From Paracoccus liaowanqingii (GTDB lineage: Bacteria > Pseudomonadota > Alphaproteobacteria > Rhodobacterales > Rhodobacteraceae), in NCBI RefSeq assembly GCF_004683865.2, contig NZ_CP038439.1, positions 169,501 through 233,500 of the forward strand: a stretch of 64,000 nt of DNA. Reading direction: 5' to 3'. Shown piece by piece: positions 29,594 to 39,702 of the stretch. The notes under the pieces are model-generated. The model had not been told where the DNA came from. It ran no database searches and was given only the letters and a program-made list of their open reading frames with translations. A program made the translations under genes and the position numbers. Position 1 is the first letter of the stretch; each line of letters begins with the position of its first letter.

Positions 29594-30777
29594 CGCGTGA
29601 CGCTCCATTGCACGATGGGCCGGGCGGCGGTCCAGCCGCGCATCCGGCCCAAGGGCTGCGCCTCGGCGATGTCCAGCCGCAGGAGGCGGCCGCCGTGGCG
29701 GGCGTGCAGATGGGCCAGCAGCGATTCCGTCTCCAGCGTGACGGCATTGGCGACCAGCCGCGCGCCGGGGCGCAGGCGGTCCCACAGCAGGTCCAGCAGC
29801 GGACCCGAGGCGCCGCCGCCGACGAAGACCGCATCCGCGTCGGGCAAGCCCTCCAGCGCCTCGGGCGCGGTGCCATGGACCGCCGTCATCCGGGCACCTA
29901 GCCCGAAGCCGTCGATATTCGCGGCGATCTGGGCGATGCGGTCGGCGCGGGGCTCGACGGTGACGGCGCGCCCCCCGGCCAGCACCCACTCGACCGAGAC
30001 CGAGCCCGACCCGCCGCCGATGTCCCACAGCAGCGCGCCCGGACGCGGTTCCAGCGCCGCCAGCGTGATCGCGCGGACGGGCGACTTGGTGATCTGGCCG
30101 TCATGGGCGAACAGGGCCTCGGGGCGGCCCGGCACCGAGGCCAGCCCGACGCCGCGCAGCAGGTCCGCCCCGTCGATGGCCACCGCGACCGGCGCCGCGC
30201 AGGTCATTGCAAAGCCCTCGGCCCGCGCCTGCCGCACCCGTTCCAGGGGACCGCCCAACCGCTCCAGCACGGTCAGCCGCGCGGCCCCGGCGCCCTGCGC
30301 GACCAGCCAAGCAGCCAGCGCGCCGGGCGCATCGCCATCGCGCAGCGTCGCGATGATCCGGCAGCCGCGCGCCAGATGCGGGCGCAGCCGGGCAAAGGGG
30401 GCCGCGTGCAGGCCAAGCGTCACGCAATCTTCCAGTCGCCAGCCAAGGCGCGCGGCTGCCAGCGAGATCACCCCCGGCGCCGGATAGGCCCGCCATTCGT
30501 CGGCCACCAGCACGGCGGCGATCGACCCGCCCGCCCCGCACCAGAACGGATCGCCCGAGACCAGCGCCGCCACCCGCTGCCCCCGCAGCGCCAGCAGCGG
30601 CGCCAGGTCGAAGGGCACCGGCCAGGGCCGCCCCCGCGCGCCCACATCGGCCAGCGCCAGGTGCCGGGGTGCGCCGAAGACGACCTTGGCCTCGGCCAGC
30701 GCGCGGCGGCTTGCATCCGGCAAGCCTGCCGGTCCATCCTCGCCCATGCCGATGATCGACAGCCAGGGGTCAGACAT
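29590..30777 (-). CDS. cobL: Precorrin-6Y C5,15-methyltransferase (decarboxylating) CobL
   Basis: A 395-residue fusion. The N-terminal CbiE-like methyltransferase ([34 protein letters not shown]) methylates C5. The C-terminal CbiT-like Rossmann methyltransferase ([18 protein letters not shown], then [14 protein letters not shown]) methylates C15 and decarboxylates. The ATG at 30777 overlaps the cobK start on the other strand, so the two divergent genes share their start region. Confidence 0.95.
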   Translation of the reverse strand: MSDPWLSIIGMGEDGPAGLPDASRRALAEAKVVFGAPRHLALADVGARGRPWPVPFDLAPLLALRGQRVAALVSGDPFWCGAGGSIAAVLVADEWRAYPAPGVISLAAARLGWRLEDCVTLGLHAAPFARLRPHLARGCRIIATLRDGDAPGALAAWLVAQGAGAARLTVLERLGGPLERVRQARAEGFAMTCAAPVAVAIDGADLLRGVGLASVPGRPEALFAHDGQITKSPVRAITLAALEPRPGALLWDIGGGSGSVSVEWVLAGGRAVTVEPRADRIAQIAANIDGFGLGARMTAVHGTAPEALEGLPDADAVFVGGGASGPLLDLLWDRLRPGARLVANAVTLETESLLAHLHARHGGRLLRLDIAEAQPLGRMRGWTAARPIVQWSVTR

Positions 30778-31525
30778 GATGCGCGTCCTGCTGCTGGGAG
30801 GCACGACCGAGGCCAGCCGTCTGGCGCAGCTGCTGGCGGGGGCAGGGGTTGATGCGGTCTTCTCCTATGCCGGGCGCACGGTGGCGCCAGTGGCGCAGCC
30901 CTTGCCGCTGCGGATCGGCGGGTTTGGCGGGCCTGCGGGTCTGGCGGCCTATCTGGACGACCAGCGGATCACCCATTTGATCGACGCCACCCATCCCTTC
31001 GCCGTGCAGATCAGCCGCAATGCGCAGGCGGCCTGCGCCGCGCAGGGCGTGCCGCTGCTGGCCCTTCAGCGCCCGGAATGGCAGGCGGGGCCGCATGACC
31101 TGTGGACCCGCGTGCCCGATATCCCGGGCGCGGTCGCGGCCCTTCCCACGAGTCCGGCGCGCGTCTTTCTGGCCATCGGCAAGCAGACCTTGGCGCCCTT
31201 TGCCCCCCTGCCGCATGGCTGGCTGCTGCGGCTGGTCGATCCGCCCGAGGCCTTGCCCCTGCCGCGTGCCCAGGTGGTGATCGCGCGCGGTCCCTTCACC
31301 GTGGAGGGGGATCGCCGCCTGATGCAGGCGCATCGCATCACCCATCTGGTCGCCAAGAACAGCGGGGGCGCGGGGGCGCGGGCCAAGCTGGCCGCCGCAC
31401 GGGACCTGCGAATCCATGTCGTGATGATCGACCGCCCCGTGCTGCCCGATCGCGCCACCGTCGCCACTCCCGAACAGGCGCTGGACTGGCTGCATCACGC
31501 CGCCCCGGCGCTGCGGGGCGCATAG
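30776..31525 (+). CDS. cobK: Precorrin-6A reductase CobK
   Basis: A 249-residue NADPH-dependent reductase of precorrin-6A. Family motifs are VLLLGGTTEASRLAQLL at the N-terminus, LIDATHPFAVQISRNA and LVAKNSGGAGARAKLAAA. ATGs at 30776 and 30779 are both possible. It is divergent from cobL with overlapping start codons, and its 3' end overlaps the convergent cobJ by 31 bp. It is the only rightward cob gene inside this cluster apart from cobO. Confidence 0.94.
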   Translation: MMRVLLLGGTTEASRLAQLLAGAGVDAVFSYAGRTVAPVAQPLPLRIGGFGGPAGLAAYLDDQRITHLIDATHPFAVQISRNAQAACAAQGVPLLALQRPEWQAGPHDLWTRVPDIPGAVAALPTSPARVFLAIGKQTLAPFAPLPHGWLLRLVDPPEALPLPRAQVVIARGPFTVEGDRRLMQAHRITHLVAKNSGGAGARAKLAAARDLRIHVVMIDRPVLPDRATVATPEQALDWLHHAAPALRGA

Positions 31526-32229
31526 ATCCACCGGCCCACCCGCCGCGTCGCGGCGTTGCCCACGATCACGACCGTCCGCATGTCGGCCATCTCGGGGCGC
31601 GCCTCGGCCAGCGTGACGGTGCGCAGGGCCTCGTCGGGGGTGCTGACCGCGCGGGCGAAGATGATCAGCCGCTCGGGGCCGCATTCCTCGCGCAGGACCT
31701 CCAGCACCCGCGCAAAGCCCTGAGGCCGGCTGGCCGAGCGGGGGTTGTAGAAGGCCATCGCGAAATCGCCCCGGGCGGCATGGCGCAGGCGATGCTCGAT
31801 CAGCGAAAAGGGCTTGAGGTTGTCCGACAGGTTGATGGCACAGAAATCATGGCCCAGGGGCGCGCCCGCCCGCGCCGCCGCCGCCAGCATCGCGGTGATG
31901 CCGGGCAGGATGCGGATGTCGGGATCCGCGCCTGCCGCCTCCACCGCCTCGAAGAGGGCCGAGGCCATGGCGAAGACCCCCGGATCGCCCGAGGAGACGA
32001 TGACCACCCGCCGACCGCTGGCCGCCAGATCCAGCGCCAGCCGCGCCCGGTCCAGCTCGACCCGGTTGTCGGACGGGTGCATCACCAGCCCGTCGCGCGC
32101 GGCGATCCGCGCGACATAGGGGATGTAGCCCACGATGTCGGTCGCCTGGTCCAGTGCAGCGCCGACCTCGGGCGTGACCATGGCCTCGGACCCCGGACCA
32201 AGGCCCGCGACGGTGATCCAGCCGGTCAT
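31495..32229 (-). CDS. cobJ: Precorrin-3B C17-methyltransferase CobJ
   Basis: A 244-residue SAM-dependent methyltransferase that also drives ring contraction. Features are WITVAGLGPGSEAMVTPEV, IVGYIPYVARI, VVIVSSGDPGVFAMASALFE and FAMAFYNPRSASRPQGF, the last diagnostic for CobJ/CbiH. It overlaps cobI by four bases. Its 3' end runs 31 bp into the convergent cobK. Confidence 0.95.
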   Translation of the reverse strand: MTGWITVAGLGPGSEAMVTPEVGAALDQATDIVGYIPYVARIAARDGLVMHPSDNRVELDRARLALDLAASGRRVVIVSSGDPGVFAMASALFEAVEAAGADPDIRILPGITAMLAAAARAGAPLGHDFCAINLSDNLKPFSLIEHRLRHAARGDFAMAFYNPRSASRPQGFARVLEVLREECGPERLIIFARAVSTPDEALRTVTLAEARPEMADMRTVVIVGNAATRRVGRWIYAPRSAGAA

Positions 32230-32969
32230 TCCGCGACCTTGGGCAGGGCCACGGGGCGGCGGCCCCGGCCATGGACCAGCACGATGGCAAAATAGGGGCA
32301 ATCCTCGGCGGTGACATCGGCCAGACGGGCGATGCGCTGGCCGGGCATGGTGCCGCGTTCGACCAGAAGCGCATCCTCCAGCCGCCCCGCCGCCGCCAGA
32401 GCCCTGCGCACGCGGGGCAGATGGCGCCCGGTCTTCATGATGACCAGCGCGTCGCTGCCCGCCATGTGGCGCGCCAGATCGGCCTCGGGCAGGGTGCCCA
32501 TCAGCACGGTCAGCACGTCGTCGCCCCAGGTCATCGGCGTGCCGCTGGCGTTCCAGCAGCCGACCATGCCGGGAATGCCGGGGATCACCTGCACCTCGGC
32601 CCGGCCCTGCAGCCGCACATGCAGATGCATGAACGAGCCATAGAGGAACGGGTCCCCTTCGCACAGCACCACCACGTCGCCGTCCTGGGCCAGCGTTGCC
32701 AGCCGGTCCGCCCAGTCATCGTAGAAGGCCGAGAGCAGGTCGTTATAGGCCGGGCTGTCGAAGGGGATCTCGGTCGTGACGGGGTATTCCATCGGGTATT
32801 CGACGGCGTCGGGGGCCAGCATCCCCTCGACGATGCGCCGCGCCTGTCCCTGCCGCCCGGGCTTGCGGAAATAGGCGACGTGCCGCGCCCCCCGGATCGC
32901 CCGGTCGGCCCGGACCGAGATCAGGTCGGGATCGCCCGGCCCCAGGCCCGCGCAGATGATCTGGCCCAT
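32226..32969 (-). CDS. cobI: Precorrin-2 C20-methyltransferase CobI
   Basis: A 247-residue methyltransferase with IICAGLGPGDPDLISVRADR at the start, VVLCEGDPFLYGSFMHLHVR and VIPGIPGMVGCWNASGTPMT. ATG 32969 has AAGGA nine bases upstream. ATG 32978, which would overlap the cobH stop, has its ribosome site too close but cannot be excluded. It lies in the riboswitch-controlled operon between cobH and cobJ. Confidence 0.94.
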   Translation of the reverse strand: MGQIICAGLGPGDPDLISVRADRAIRGARHVAYFRKPGRQGQARRIVEGMLAPDAVEYPMEYPVTTEIPFDSPAYNDLLSAFYDDWADRLATLAQDGDVVVLCEGDPFLYGSFMHLHVRLQGRAEVQVIPGIPGMVGCWNASGTPMTWGDDVLTVLMGTLPEADLARHMAGSDALVIMKTGRHLPRVRRALAAAGRLEDALLVERGTMPGQRIARLADVTAEDCPYFAIVLVHGRGRRPVALPKVAE

Positions 32970-32974
32970 CGCCC

Positions 32975-33604
32975 TCATTCCTTCCGGCTGGCAAGCGCGT
33001 TGATCGCGGCCACGGTGATCGCCGATCCGCCAAGGCGCCCGCGCACGATGACCGACGGGCAGGGGGGCGCCGCCATCAGCGCATCCTTGGATTCGGCAGC
33101 CCCCACGAAGCCCACAGGGCAGCCGATGATCGCGGCGGGGCGGGGGCAGTCGGGATCCTCCAGCATGTTCAGCAGATGAAACAGCGCGGTCGGCGCATTG
33201 CCGATGGCCACCACGGCGCCGGCCAGATGCGGGCGCCACAGCTCCAGCGCGGTGGCGCTGCGGGTGTTGCCCATGTCGCGCGCCATCTCGGCCACGCGGG
33301 GGTCGTTCAGGGTGCAGATCACCGGGTTGCCGACGGGCAGGCGGGGCTTGGTGATCCCCTCGCTGACCATGCGCGCATCGCAGAGGATCGGCGCACCGGC
33401 GGCCAGCGCCGCGCGGGCGGCGGTGGCCATGCCGGGCGTGAAGGCCACGTCGCGTTCCAGCCCCACCAGCCCCGCCGCATGGATCATGCGCACGACGACG
33501 GGCTCCTCGTCGGCGTCGAAGCGCGCCAGGTCGGCTTCGGCCCGGATCATGGCGAAGGACTGGCGATAGATCGCGGCGCCGTCCTTTTCGTAGGTATGGG
33601 GCAT
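32975..33604 (-). CDS. cobH: Precorrin-8X methylmutase CobH
   Basis: A 209-residue enzyme that moves a methyl group from C11 to C12 to give hydrogenobyrinic acid. The catalytic histidine is in VVVRMIHAAGLVGLERDVAF, and GAPILCDARMVSEGI and IGNAPTALFHLLNML are conserved. Length matches the Pseudomonas enzyme. Its ATG overlaps the last base of the cobG frame, so it is coupled to the frameshifted upstream gene. Confidence 0.95.
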   Translation of the reverse strand: MPHTYEKDGAAIYRQSFAMIRAEADLARFDADEEPVVVRMIHAAGLVGLERDVAFTPGMATAARAALAAGAPILCDARMVSEGITKPRLPVGNPVICTLNDPRVAEMARDMGNTRSATALELWRPHLAGAVVAIGNAPTALFHLLNMLEDPDCPRPAAIIGCPVGFVGAAESKDALMAAPPCPSVIVRGRLGGSAITVAAINALASRKE

Positions 33605-34721
33605 CACAGAACTTTCGGCAATTGGGTGGGGTGCAGCCCGCGCAGGGCTGCGGGATCGGAGGCGCAGCCATGGCGGATCAGGTCGAACCCGGCAGGCGTC
33701 GCGGTCAGGGTGACGTCGGCGGCGCGCGGCCAGCCGCAGCCCTTGGCGCAGCCCGACACATGCAGCACCGCACCCTCGGGCAGCAGCGCGGCCAGGCTGC
33801 GGGCCAGGGGCCGGGTCGCGGCATGGCCCTGCGGGCAGGCGGGCCCGCCGGGGCAGGCGCGCAGCCGCAGGGCGGGGTCGCGGGGGTTCAGGATCAGCCC
33901 CGGCAAAGCGGGCAGGCTGCGGGTGCCCGTCACCAGCACCATGCGCCACGGCGTCAGGCGCAGCGGGCCAAGGCGGGCCAGATGGCGCAGCGTGTCGGGG
34001 GGGATCTGCCCGAATTCCAGCGCGGCCAGCATCCCCTGCGGGGTGGGGCCGGGGGCGGCCTGCGCCATGGGCGCAGGCGCGGGCAGGGTGGCACCGGGGG
34101 GCCGCGCGCCGCGCGCGATCAGCGCCGCCATGCGGCCCCGGCCCTGGGGCGCGCCGCTCTGTTCCAGGAACCAGCGGGCGAGGTCCAGCGCCTGCTGGGG
34201 CCCGTGGTAGGGGGCGCCGTGGTCCATCCCCTCGGCGCGCAGGATCAGGCCGTGGGCGCCCCGCTCGATGCGGAGATCGGCGGGGTCGCGGGTCAGGACC
34301 GGGGCCGGGCCGGGATCGACGGCGAAGCCGAATTTCGCGGGCAAGGTCAGGTCGCTGCCCGCCAGTGCCTCGGCCAAGGCCTGTGCTACCGCGTCGGTTT
34401 CGGCGTCGGCAAAGGGCGTGACCATGATGTTGCGCCGCGCCTCGGTCGCCGCATCCGCGTCGATCAGCTCCTGCGCGCGCAGGGCCGCGATCAGCGGCGC
34501 ATGGGTGGCGGGGGTCACGCCGCGCAGCTGCAGATTGGCGCGGCAGGTCAGCTCGATGGTGCCGTTGCCATGGGCCAGGGCCGCGTCGGCAATGGCGCCC
34601 GCCTGCGCCGCGTCCAGACGCCCGCCGGGGGGCGGATGCGCACCACCCAGCCATCGCCGGACTCCATCGGCTGCAGCGCGCCGGGGCACCAGCCCCTGAC
34701 CTGTCCCCCGACCGCGCTCAT
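33604..34721 (-). pseudogene. cobG: Precorrin-3B synthase CobG, one-base frameshift
   Basis: CobG is an Fe-S/haem-type monooxygenase of the nitrite/sulfite-reductase fold. The natural start is ATG 34721, overlapping the cobN stop, and gives RGWCPGALQPMESGDGW. After VRIRPP the frame is lost at a run of six G (34627-34632, six C in sense). One extra C restores GGRLDAAQAGAIAD and then the rest of the protein. The corrected length would be 372 residues, including the Fe-S cysteines in CPGGPACPQGH and VSGCAKGCGW. Everything else is intact, so a sequencing undercall is more likely than real loss. Confidence 0.85.
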
Positions 34722-37700
34722 AGCGCGGCCGCGATGGAATTGCGGCGCGTCACCCACAGCCCGGCCTCGGCGAGACGGCGGAACAGGTCGCGCATCGCGG
34801 CCAGCGCCTGCGGGTTGGCCTCGGCCAGGAAGGCCGCGATCTCGGGGCGGCCGAGCGTGGCGTCGTGATAGAGGTCGAAGAGATGCGCGGGCACTGCCCC
34901 TGCCAGATGCGCGAAGGCTGCCAGATGGTCCAGCGTGGCGGCGATCTCCGCCGCCCCCCGGTAGCCATGGGCGGTCATCGCATCGGCCCATGCGGGGTCT
35001 GCGGCGCGGGCGCGGACGGTGCGGGCGATCTCCTCGGTCAGGGTGCGGGCGCGGGGGCGGTCGGGCTGGGTGGCGTCCAGATGATAGAGGGCGGGCGCCT
35101 GCGCCCCGATCCGCGCCATCGCGGCGGCAAAGCCCGCCTCATGCGCGGCATAATCGGCGGCCAGCAGCAGGTCGCTTTCCGGCAGGTCCTGCGCGTGGAC
35201 GAAGCTGTCGGCGCGGGTCAGGCGCGTCTCCAGCTCGGCGCGCGCCTCGCGGGCGGTACCGTCGGCGCCAATGGCCCAGCTGGAGGCCGCGATCCACGCC
35301 TCGCCTGCCGCTGCCCGCGCAGCCTCGGTGAACTGGTCGGGCGCGGTGCCCATGCCCAGGCCATATTGGCCGGGCTGGGGGCCGAAGACCCGCGCCCCCG
35401 CCGCATAGGGATTCATGTCGGACGCCTCGTCGCGATCGGCCAGCGTCGCGGCCCCGGTCTGGAACAGCTGCGCCAGCACCGGAAACACGTCGCGAAAGAG
35501 GCCTGAGACCCGCAGCGTCACGTCGATGCGCGGGCGGTCCAAGAGCGCCAGCGGCACCACCTCGACGCCCGAGACGCGGCCCGAGCCCTCGTCCCACACC
35601 GGCTTCAGCCCCGCCAGGTGCAGGGCCATGGCGAATTCCTCGCCCGCCGTGCGCATGGTGGCGCTGCCCCACAGATCGACGACCAGACCCTGCGGCCAGT
35701 CGCCGTGGTCCTGCAGGTGGCGGCGCAGCAGCTCCTCGGCCAGCTTGACGCCTTGCGCGTGGGCCGAGGGCGTGGGCACCGCGCGCGGATCGACGCTGTA
35801 GAGGTTGCGCCCGGTGGGCATCACATCCGCACGCCCCCGGTTGGGCGAGCCCGAGGGCCCCGGCGCCACGAAGCGCCCGTCCAGCGCGGCCATCAGCCCC
35901 GCACGTTCCTGCGCCCCGCAGGCCCCTTGGCCCCAGACATGCAGCCCCTCGCCATACTGGCTTTCCTTGATGTCGCAGACGAAGCGGTCGATGCGGGTGA
36001 TCGCCTCGGCGGCGCTGGCGTCGGGGGGGATGCCCAGATCGGCCTCGACGCCCAAGGCCCGCGCCTCGTCGCGGATGGTGGCGATCAGGCGGTCGCGCCG
36101 CGCCGGGTCCATGCCGTCGGCGGTGGAGTATTCGTCCAGGGACCGCTCCAGCCCCGCCATGCCGGGAGGCAGGGCGCTAGCCCGCATGGGGGGGGCATAT
36201 GGCCAAGCGTCACGGCGCCGATGCGGCGCTTGGCCTGCGCGGCCTCGCCCGGATCGTTGACGATGAAGGGATAGATGACCGGCAGCGCGCCGGTCAGGGC
36301 AGAAGGCCAGCAGTCGCCCGACAGCGCGACGGCCTTGCCCGGCAGCCATTCCAGCGTGCCATGCGCGCCCATGTGGATCAGCGCATGGGGGTCCTGCTGC
36401 GCCAGCCACAGATAGAACGCGACATAGGCATGGCGCGGGGTGCGGGTCAGGTCGTGATAGCTGTCCTCGCGCCCCGCGCGGTGGCTGCGTTCCGGCTGCA
36501 GGGCCAGCCACAGCTTGCCACGTTGGGTGACGCGCAGGTGGAGGGCGCCGTCGCGGCAGTCGGGATCGGTCTCGGGCGGGCCCCAGGCTGCATGCAGGTC
36601 GTCCTGCAGGGCCTGCGGCAGGCGGGCCAGGGCGGCACGATAGTCCGTCAGCGGCCAGGCGACCGTGCCCTCGGGCATCGAGGGGCCGGGGGGCACGTCA
36701 TGGCCGGCATCCGCCAGCATCCCGGCCACCGCATGGGCCGAGGCGGGGGCGTCCAGGCCCACCGCATGGGCGATCTGCCAGTCGCGCCCGGGATAGGTGG
36801 ACAGGACCAGCGCCACCCGGCGATCCGGCACGGGGGTCCGGGCCAGCCGCGCCCAGGCTGCGATGCGGTCCACCGCCGCGCCTAGAAGTGCCGCATCCAC
36901 GCGATGGGCAAAGCGGGAATATTGCAGGTCGGGATCGCGCCGCCCGGGCGACTTGAAGCTGATCAGCCCCGCGAAGATGCGCCCGTCCACCTCGGGCAGC
37001 ACGACGTTCATCGCCAGGTCCGAGGGCGACAGCCCGCGTTCCGCCACCGCCCATTCGCGACGGCGGTTGGTGGAGAGCGCGACTTGGAAGACCGGGCCGG
37101 GGAAGGGGGCGAAGGGCGCCTCGGACCCCGCCGAGAAGCCCGTGGCATTCACCACCAGCGCGGGCGGGGCGGGCAGGGCGCCCCGCAGCCAGTCCGCCAG
37201 CCCCGGCGCCTTCAGCGAGGGCGCGAAGGCCCCCACGGCCGCGAAGCCCCGGTCCCGCAGCGCCCGGATCAGCGCATCGATGGGGGCCACATCGGCCGCC
37301 GCCAGCCAGCTGCGATAGAAGGTGACCAAGGCGCGCGCCTCGCCCGGCGTCTCGATCACCCCAAGGTCGGGATCATAGAACCCCATCTGCGGCAGCGTCT
37401 TGATGCCGGGCACCGGCGCCGCCTGAAGACCCGAGGCGATGGCCATCTGCGCCAGCGCCGCTTGTGCTGCCACCGCGCCGCCCTGATCGCAATGGCGCCG
37501 CAGCACGCGCAGCACGGAGGGCGGCACGGTGGAGACCGCCTCCAGCCGCGCATCGTCGCGCCCGTCGGCGGGCAGGACGGCCAGCGCGATACCCCGCCTG
37601 CGCGCCAGATCGGCGACCGAGGCCAGACCATAGGGCCAATAGGCCTCGCCCCCGATAAGTCGGATCAGGACGCCCTTAGCGCCCGACAGAGTCTGTTCGA

Positions 37701-37914
37701 CATAGGTATCGACCGAGACCGGATGGCGCAAAGCCACCAGATTGCACAGCCGCGTGGAGGGCAGCCCTCCCTCCGCGCGTTTCCAGCCTGCCGCGAAGGC
37801 CCCCAGGTCGCTGTCCGAGAAGGACAGCACGACCAGATCGCCGGGCGTCTGCCCGGGATCATAGGGGGTGTCGGTCTGGTCCAGACCGACCTTTTCGCGG
37901 AAGACCACATGCAT
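34718..37914 (-). pseudogene. cobN: Cobaltochelatase subunit CobN, one-base frameshift
   Basis: CobN is the large subunit of the aerobic ATP-dependent cobalt chelatase CobNST. The first frame runs from ATG 37914 to the run of eight G at 36188-36195 and includes ALIHMGAHGTLEWLPGKAVA. After AKRRIGAVTLGHMPPP it breaks. Adding one C restores [20 protein letters not shown] and continues to VTRRNSIAAAL at 34718. The corrected protein would be 1065 residues with all expected regions. The stop overlaps cobG, and the start overlaps the cobW stop by one base. The defect looks technical, since the flanking sequence is under clear coding constraint on both sides. Confidence 0.87.
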
Positions 37915-38972
37915 CAGGCGGGTACGCCCTCGAGGACGGCGCGGATCGCCTCCGGGTTCACGTCGTCATGTTCCGCGATGACCACGAGGCGAGAGACACG
38001 GGGCTGATCCCCCCACGGGCGGTCGTACTGGTGGCGCACCCGCGCGCCCACGGCCTGCACCAGCAGGCGCATGGGCTTGCCCTGCACGGCCACATGGCCC
38101 TTGACCCGCAGGATGTTCTGCTCGGCGGCCAGACGGGCGATGCGGGCGGCCAGATCGGCGGGATCGGTGATCTCGGGCAGCTCGATCACGACGGTGTCGA
38201 AATCCTCGTGCTCGTGATCGTCGGCGCCGTCATGATGGCTGGGGCGGGCGGCGATGTCGTCCTCGGCGGCGGCCCCCAGTCCCAGGATCAGGCGGGCGTC
38301 GATCTGGCCCTCGGTCACCGTCAGGATGGGCAGCTTGCGGGGCAGTTCGGCCTCGATCACCGCGCGGGCTTTGGCGATGCCCGCCTCACCGGCCAGATCG
38401 GCCTTGGTCAGCAGGATCACGTCGGCACAGCTGATCTGATCCTCGAAGACCTCGGACAGGGGCGTCTCGTGGTCCAGGCTGTCATCGGCGGCGCGCTGCG
38501 CATCGACTGCCGCCACGTCGGGGGCAAAGCGGCCCGCGGCCACCGCCTCGGCATCGGCCAGCGCGATCACGCCGTCGACGGTGATGCGCGAGCGGATCGC
38601 GGGCCAGTCGAAGGCCTTCAGCAGGGGTTTCGGCAGCGCCAGACCCGAGGTCTCGATCAGGATGTGGTCGGGCTTTTGCGGCAGCGCCATCAGGCGTTCC
38701 AGCGTGGGGATGAAGTCGTCGGCCACCGTGCAGCAGATGCAGCCGTTCGACAGCTCCATGATGTTCTCGGCCGGGCAGTTGTCGTCGGCGCAGCCCTTCA
38801 GGATGTCGCCATCGACCCCCATCGTGCCGAATTCGTTGACCAGCACGGCCAGCCGCAGCCCCTGGGGGTTCTGCATCAGGTGGCGGATCAGCGTGGTCTT
38901 GCCCGAGCCCAGAAAGCCCGTGATCACGGTCACCGGGGTCTTGGTCAGGTCGCCTTTGGGAAGATCGGTCAT
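37914..38972 (-). CDS. cobW: Cobalamin biosynthesis GTPase CobW
   Basis: A 352-residue COG0523 metallochaperone GTPase. Walker A is VITGFLGSGKTTLIRHL, the metal site CxCC is in SNGCICCTVADDF, Walker B is ILIETSG, and the guanine-specificity motif is LLTKADL. A His/Asp-rich patch (SHHDGADDHEHED) and the CobW C-terminal domain follow. It is presumed to deliver cobalt to the CobN chelatase encoded immediately downstream, with which it shares one base. Confidence 0.95.
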   Translation of the reverse strand: MTDLPKGDLTKTPVTVITGFLGSGKTTLIRHLMQNPQGLRLAVLVNEFGTMGVDGDILKGCADDNCPAENIMELSNGCICCTVADDFIPTLERLMALPQKPDHILIETSGLALPKPLLKAFDWPAIRSRITVDGVIALADAEAVAAGRFAPDVAAVDAQRAADDSLDHETPLSEVFEDQISCADVILLTKADLAGEAGIAKARAVIEAELPRKLPILTVTEGQIDARLILGLGAAAEDDIAARPSHHDGADDHEHEDFDTVVIELPEITDPADLAARIARLAAEQNILRVKGHVAVQGKPMRLLVQAVGARVRHQYDRPWGDQPRVSRLVVIAEHDDVNPEAIRAVLEGVPA

Positions 38973-38977
38973 CGGGG

Positions 38978-39331
38978 TCACTCCTGTGGGGGGATGCGCG
39001 CAAGGCTCTGCTTGCGGAAGATGGCGGGGCGTTCGCGCCACGGCACGATGCCGTCGGCGGTCGCGGCATAGGCGCGGGCGCCCGACAGGATCTGGTCGGC
39101 ATCCCCGGGCATCAGGCGGCCATAGACATAGGACCATTTGCCGGGTGCCGACAGGGCCACCGAGCAGCCCTGCGAACAGGCCGACAGGCATTCGACGGCG
39201 CGGATCTCGACCCCTTCGGGGGCCGCGTCGGACAGGGCTGCCAGCAGGCTGGCGCCGGGGCGCGGGCCTTCGGCATCCGGGGCCGCGTCGGTCCCGCGGC
39301 AGGTGGTGCAGACATGCAAGACGGCGCGCAT
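38978..39331 (-). CDS. DUF1636 metal-binding protein
   Basis: A 117-residue protein with a 2Fe-2S thioredoxin-like ferredoxin pattern: CTTC at residues 8-11 and ECLSACSQGC in the middle, then VALSAPGKWSYVYGRL and IPWRERPAIFRKQSLARIPP. DUF1636 genes are regularly found beside cobW. ATG 39331 has AAGGA eight bases upstream. It is the first gene after the second cobalamin riboswitch, 5 bp before cobW, so it probably has a role in cobalt handling or chelation. Confidence 0.82.
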   Translation of the reverse strand: MRAVLHVCTTCRGTDAAPDAEGPRPGASLLAALSDAAPEGVEIRAVECLSACSQGCSVALSAPGKWSYVYGRLMPGDADQILSGARAYAATADGIVPWRERPAIFRKQSLARIPPQE

Positions 39332-39459
39332 CACGGCTTTCCTTCGGTCTCGGGCCTTCGGTCACGGGGCGGGACAGGGGGAGGCCGAAAGGGGAATGGC
39401 ACGGGTCATCCGGCCATCGCCCTGCCGGTTGCGAAACACCCCGTTCGCCCGTCATCACT

Positions 39460-39662
39460 GCGTGCTGGCAGGTCTCCCGGCTTGCGGATCCTGGGGCCTG
39501 GCCCCAACGGTCGTCCCACCTTCCCGGCCCCGGGGGCCAGTGGATCGGGCGACCTTTCCGGTCACGGTCGCGGGGGCGGCTGCGCTTGGACGGGGGATCC
39601 CGGCCTGTCGCATTCCCTCTTCGCCTGCCATAAGGCAGGAACCAACACGCGCCTACCAAAAG
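39460..39662 (-). ncRNA. Cobalamin riboswitch upstream of DUF1636-cobW-cobN operon
   Basis: Read on the minus strand: TTGGTTCCTGCC, GAAGAGGGAAT, GCCGCCCCCGCGACCGTGAC, CCACTGGCCCC, GGGAAGGTGGGACGACC and ATCCGCAAGCCGGGAGACC TGCC. These are the AdoCbl aptamer blocks in order. It ends about 130 bp before the DUF1636 gene. The remaining gap to cobO (39663-39702) holds the presumed divergent promoters. It should repress the seven-gene leftward operon when B12 is present. Confidence 0.93.
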
Positions 39663-39702
39663 CCCCGCGCCCCCGATTTGTCAACCGCCCAGAGGCCGCC
39701 CC

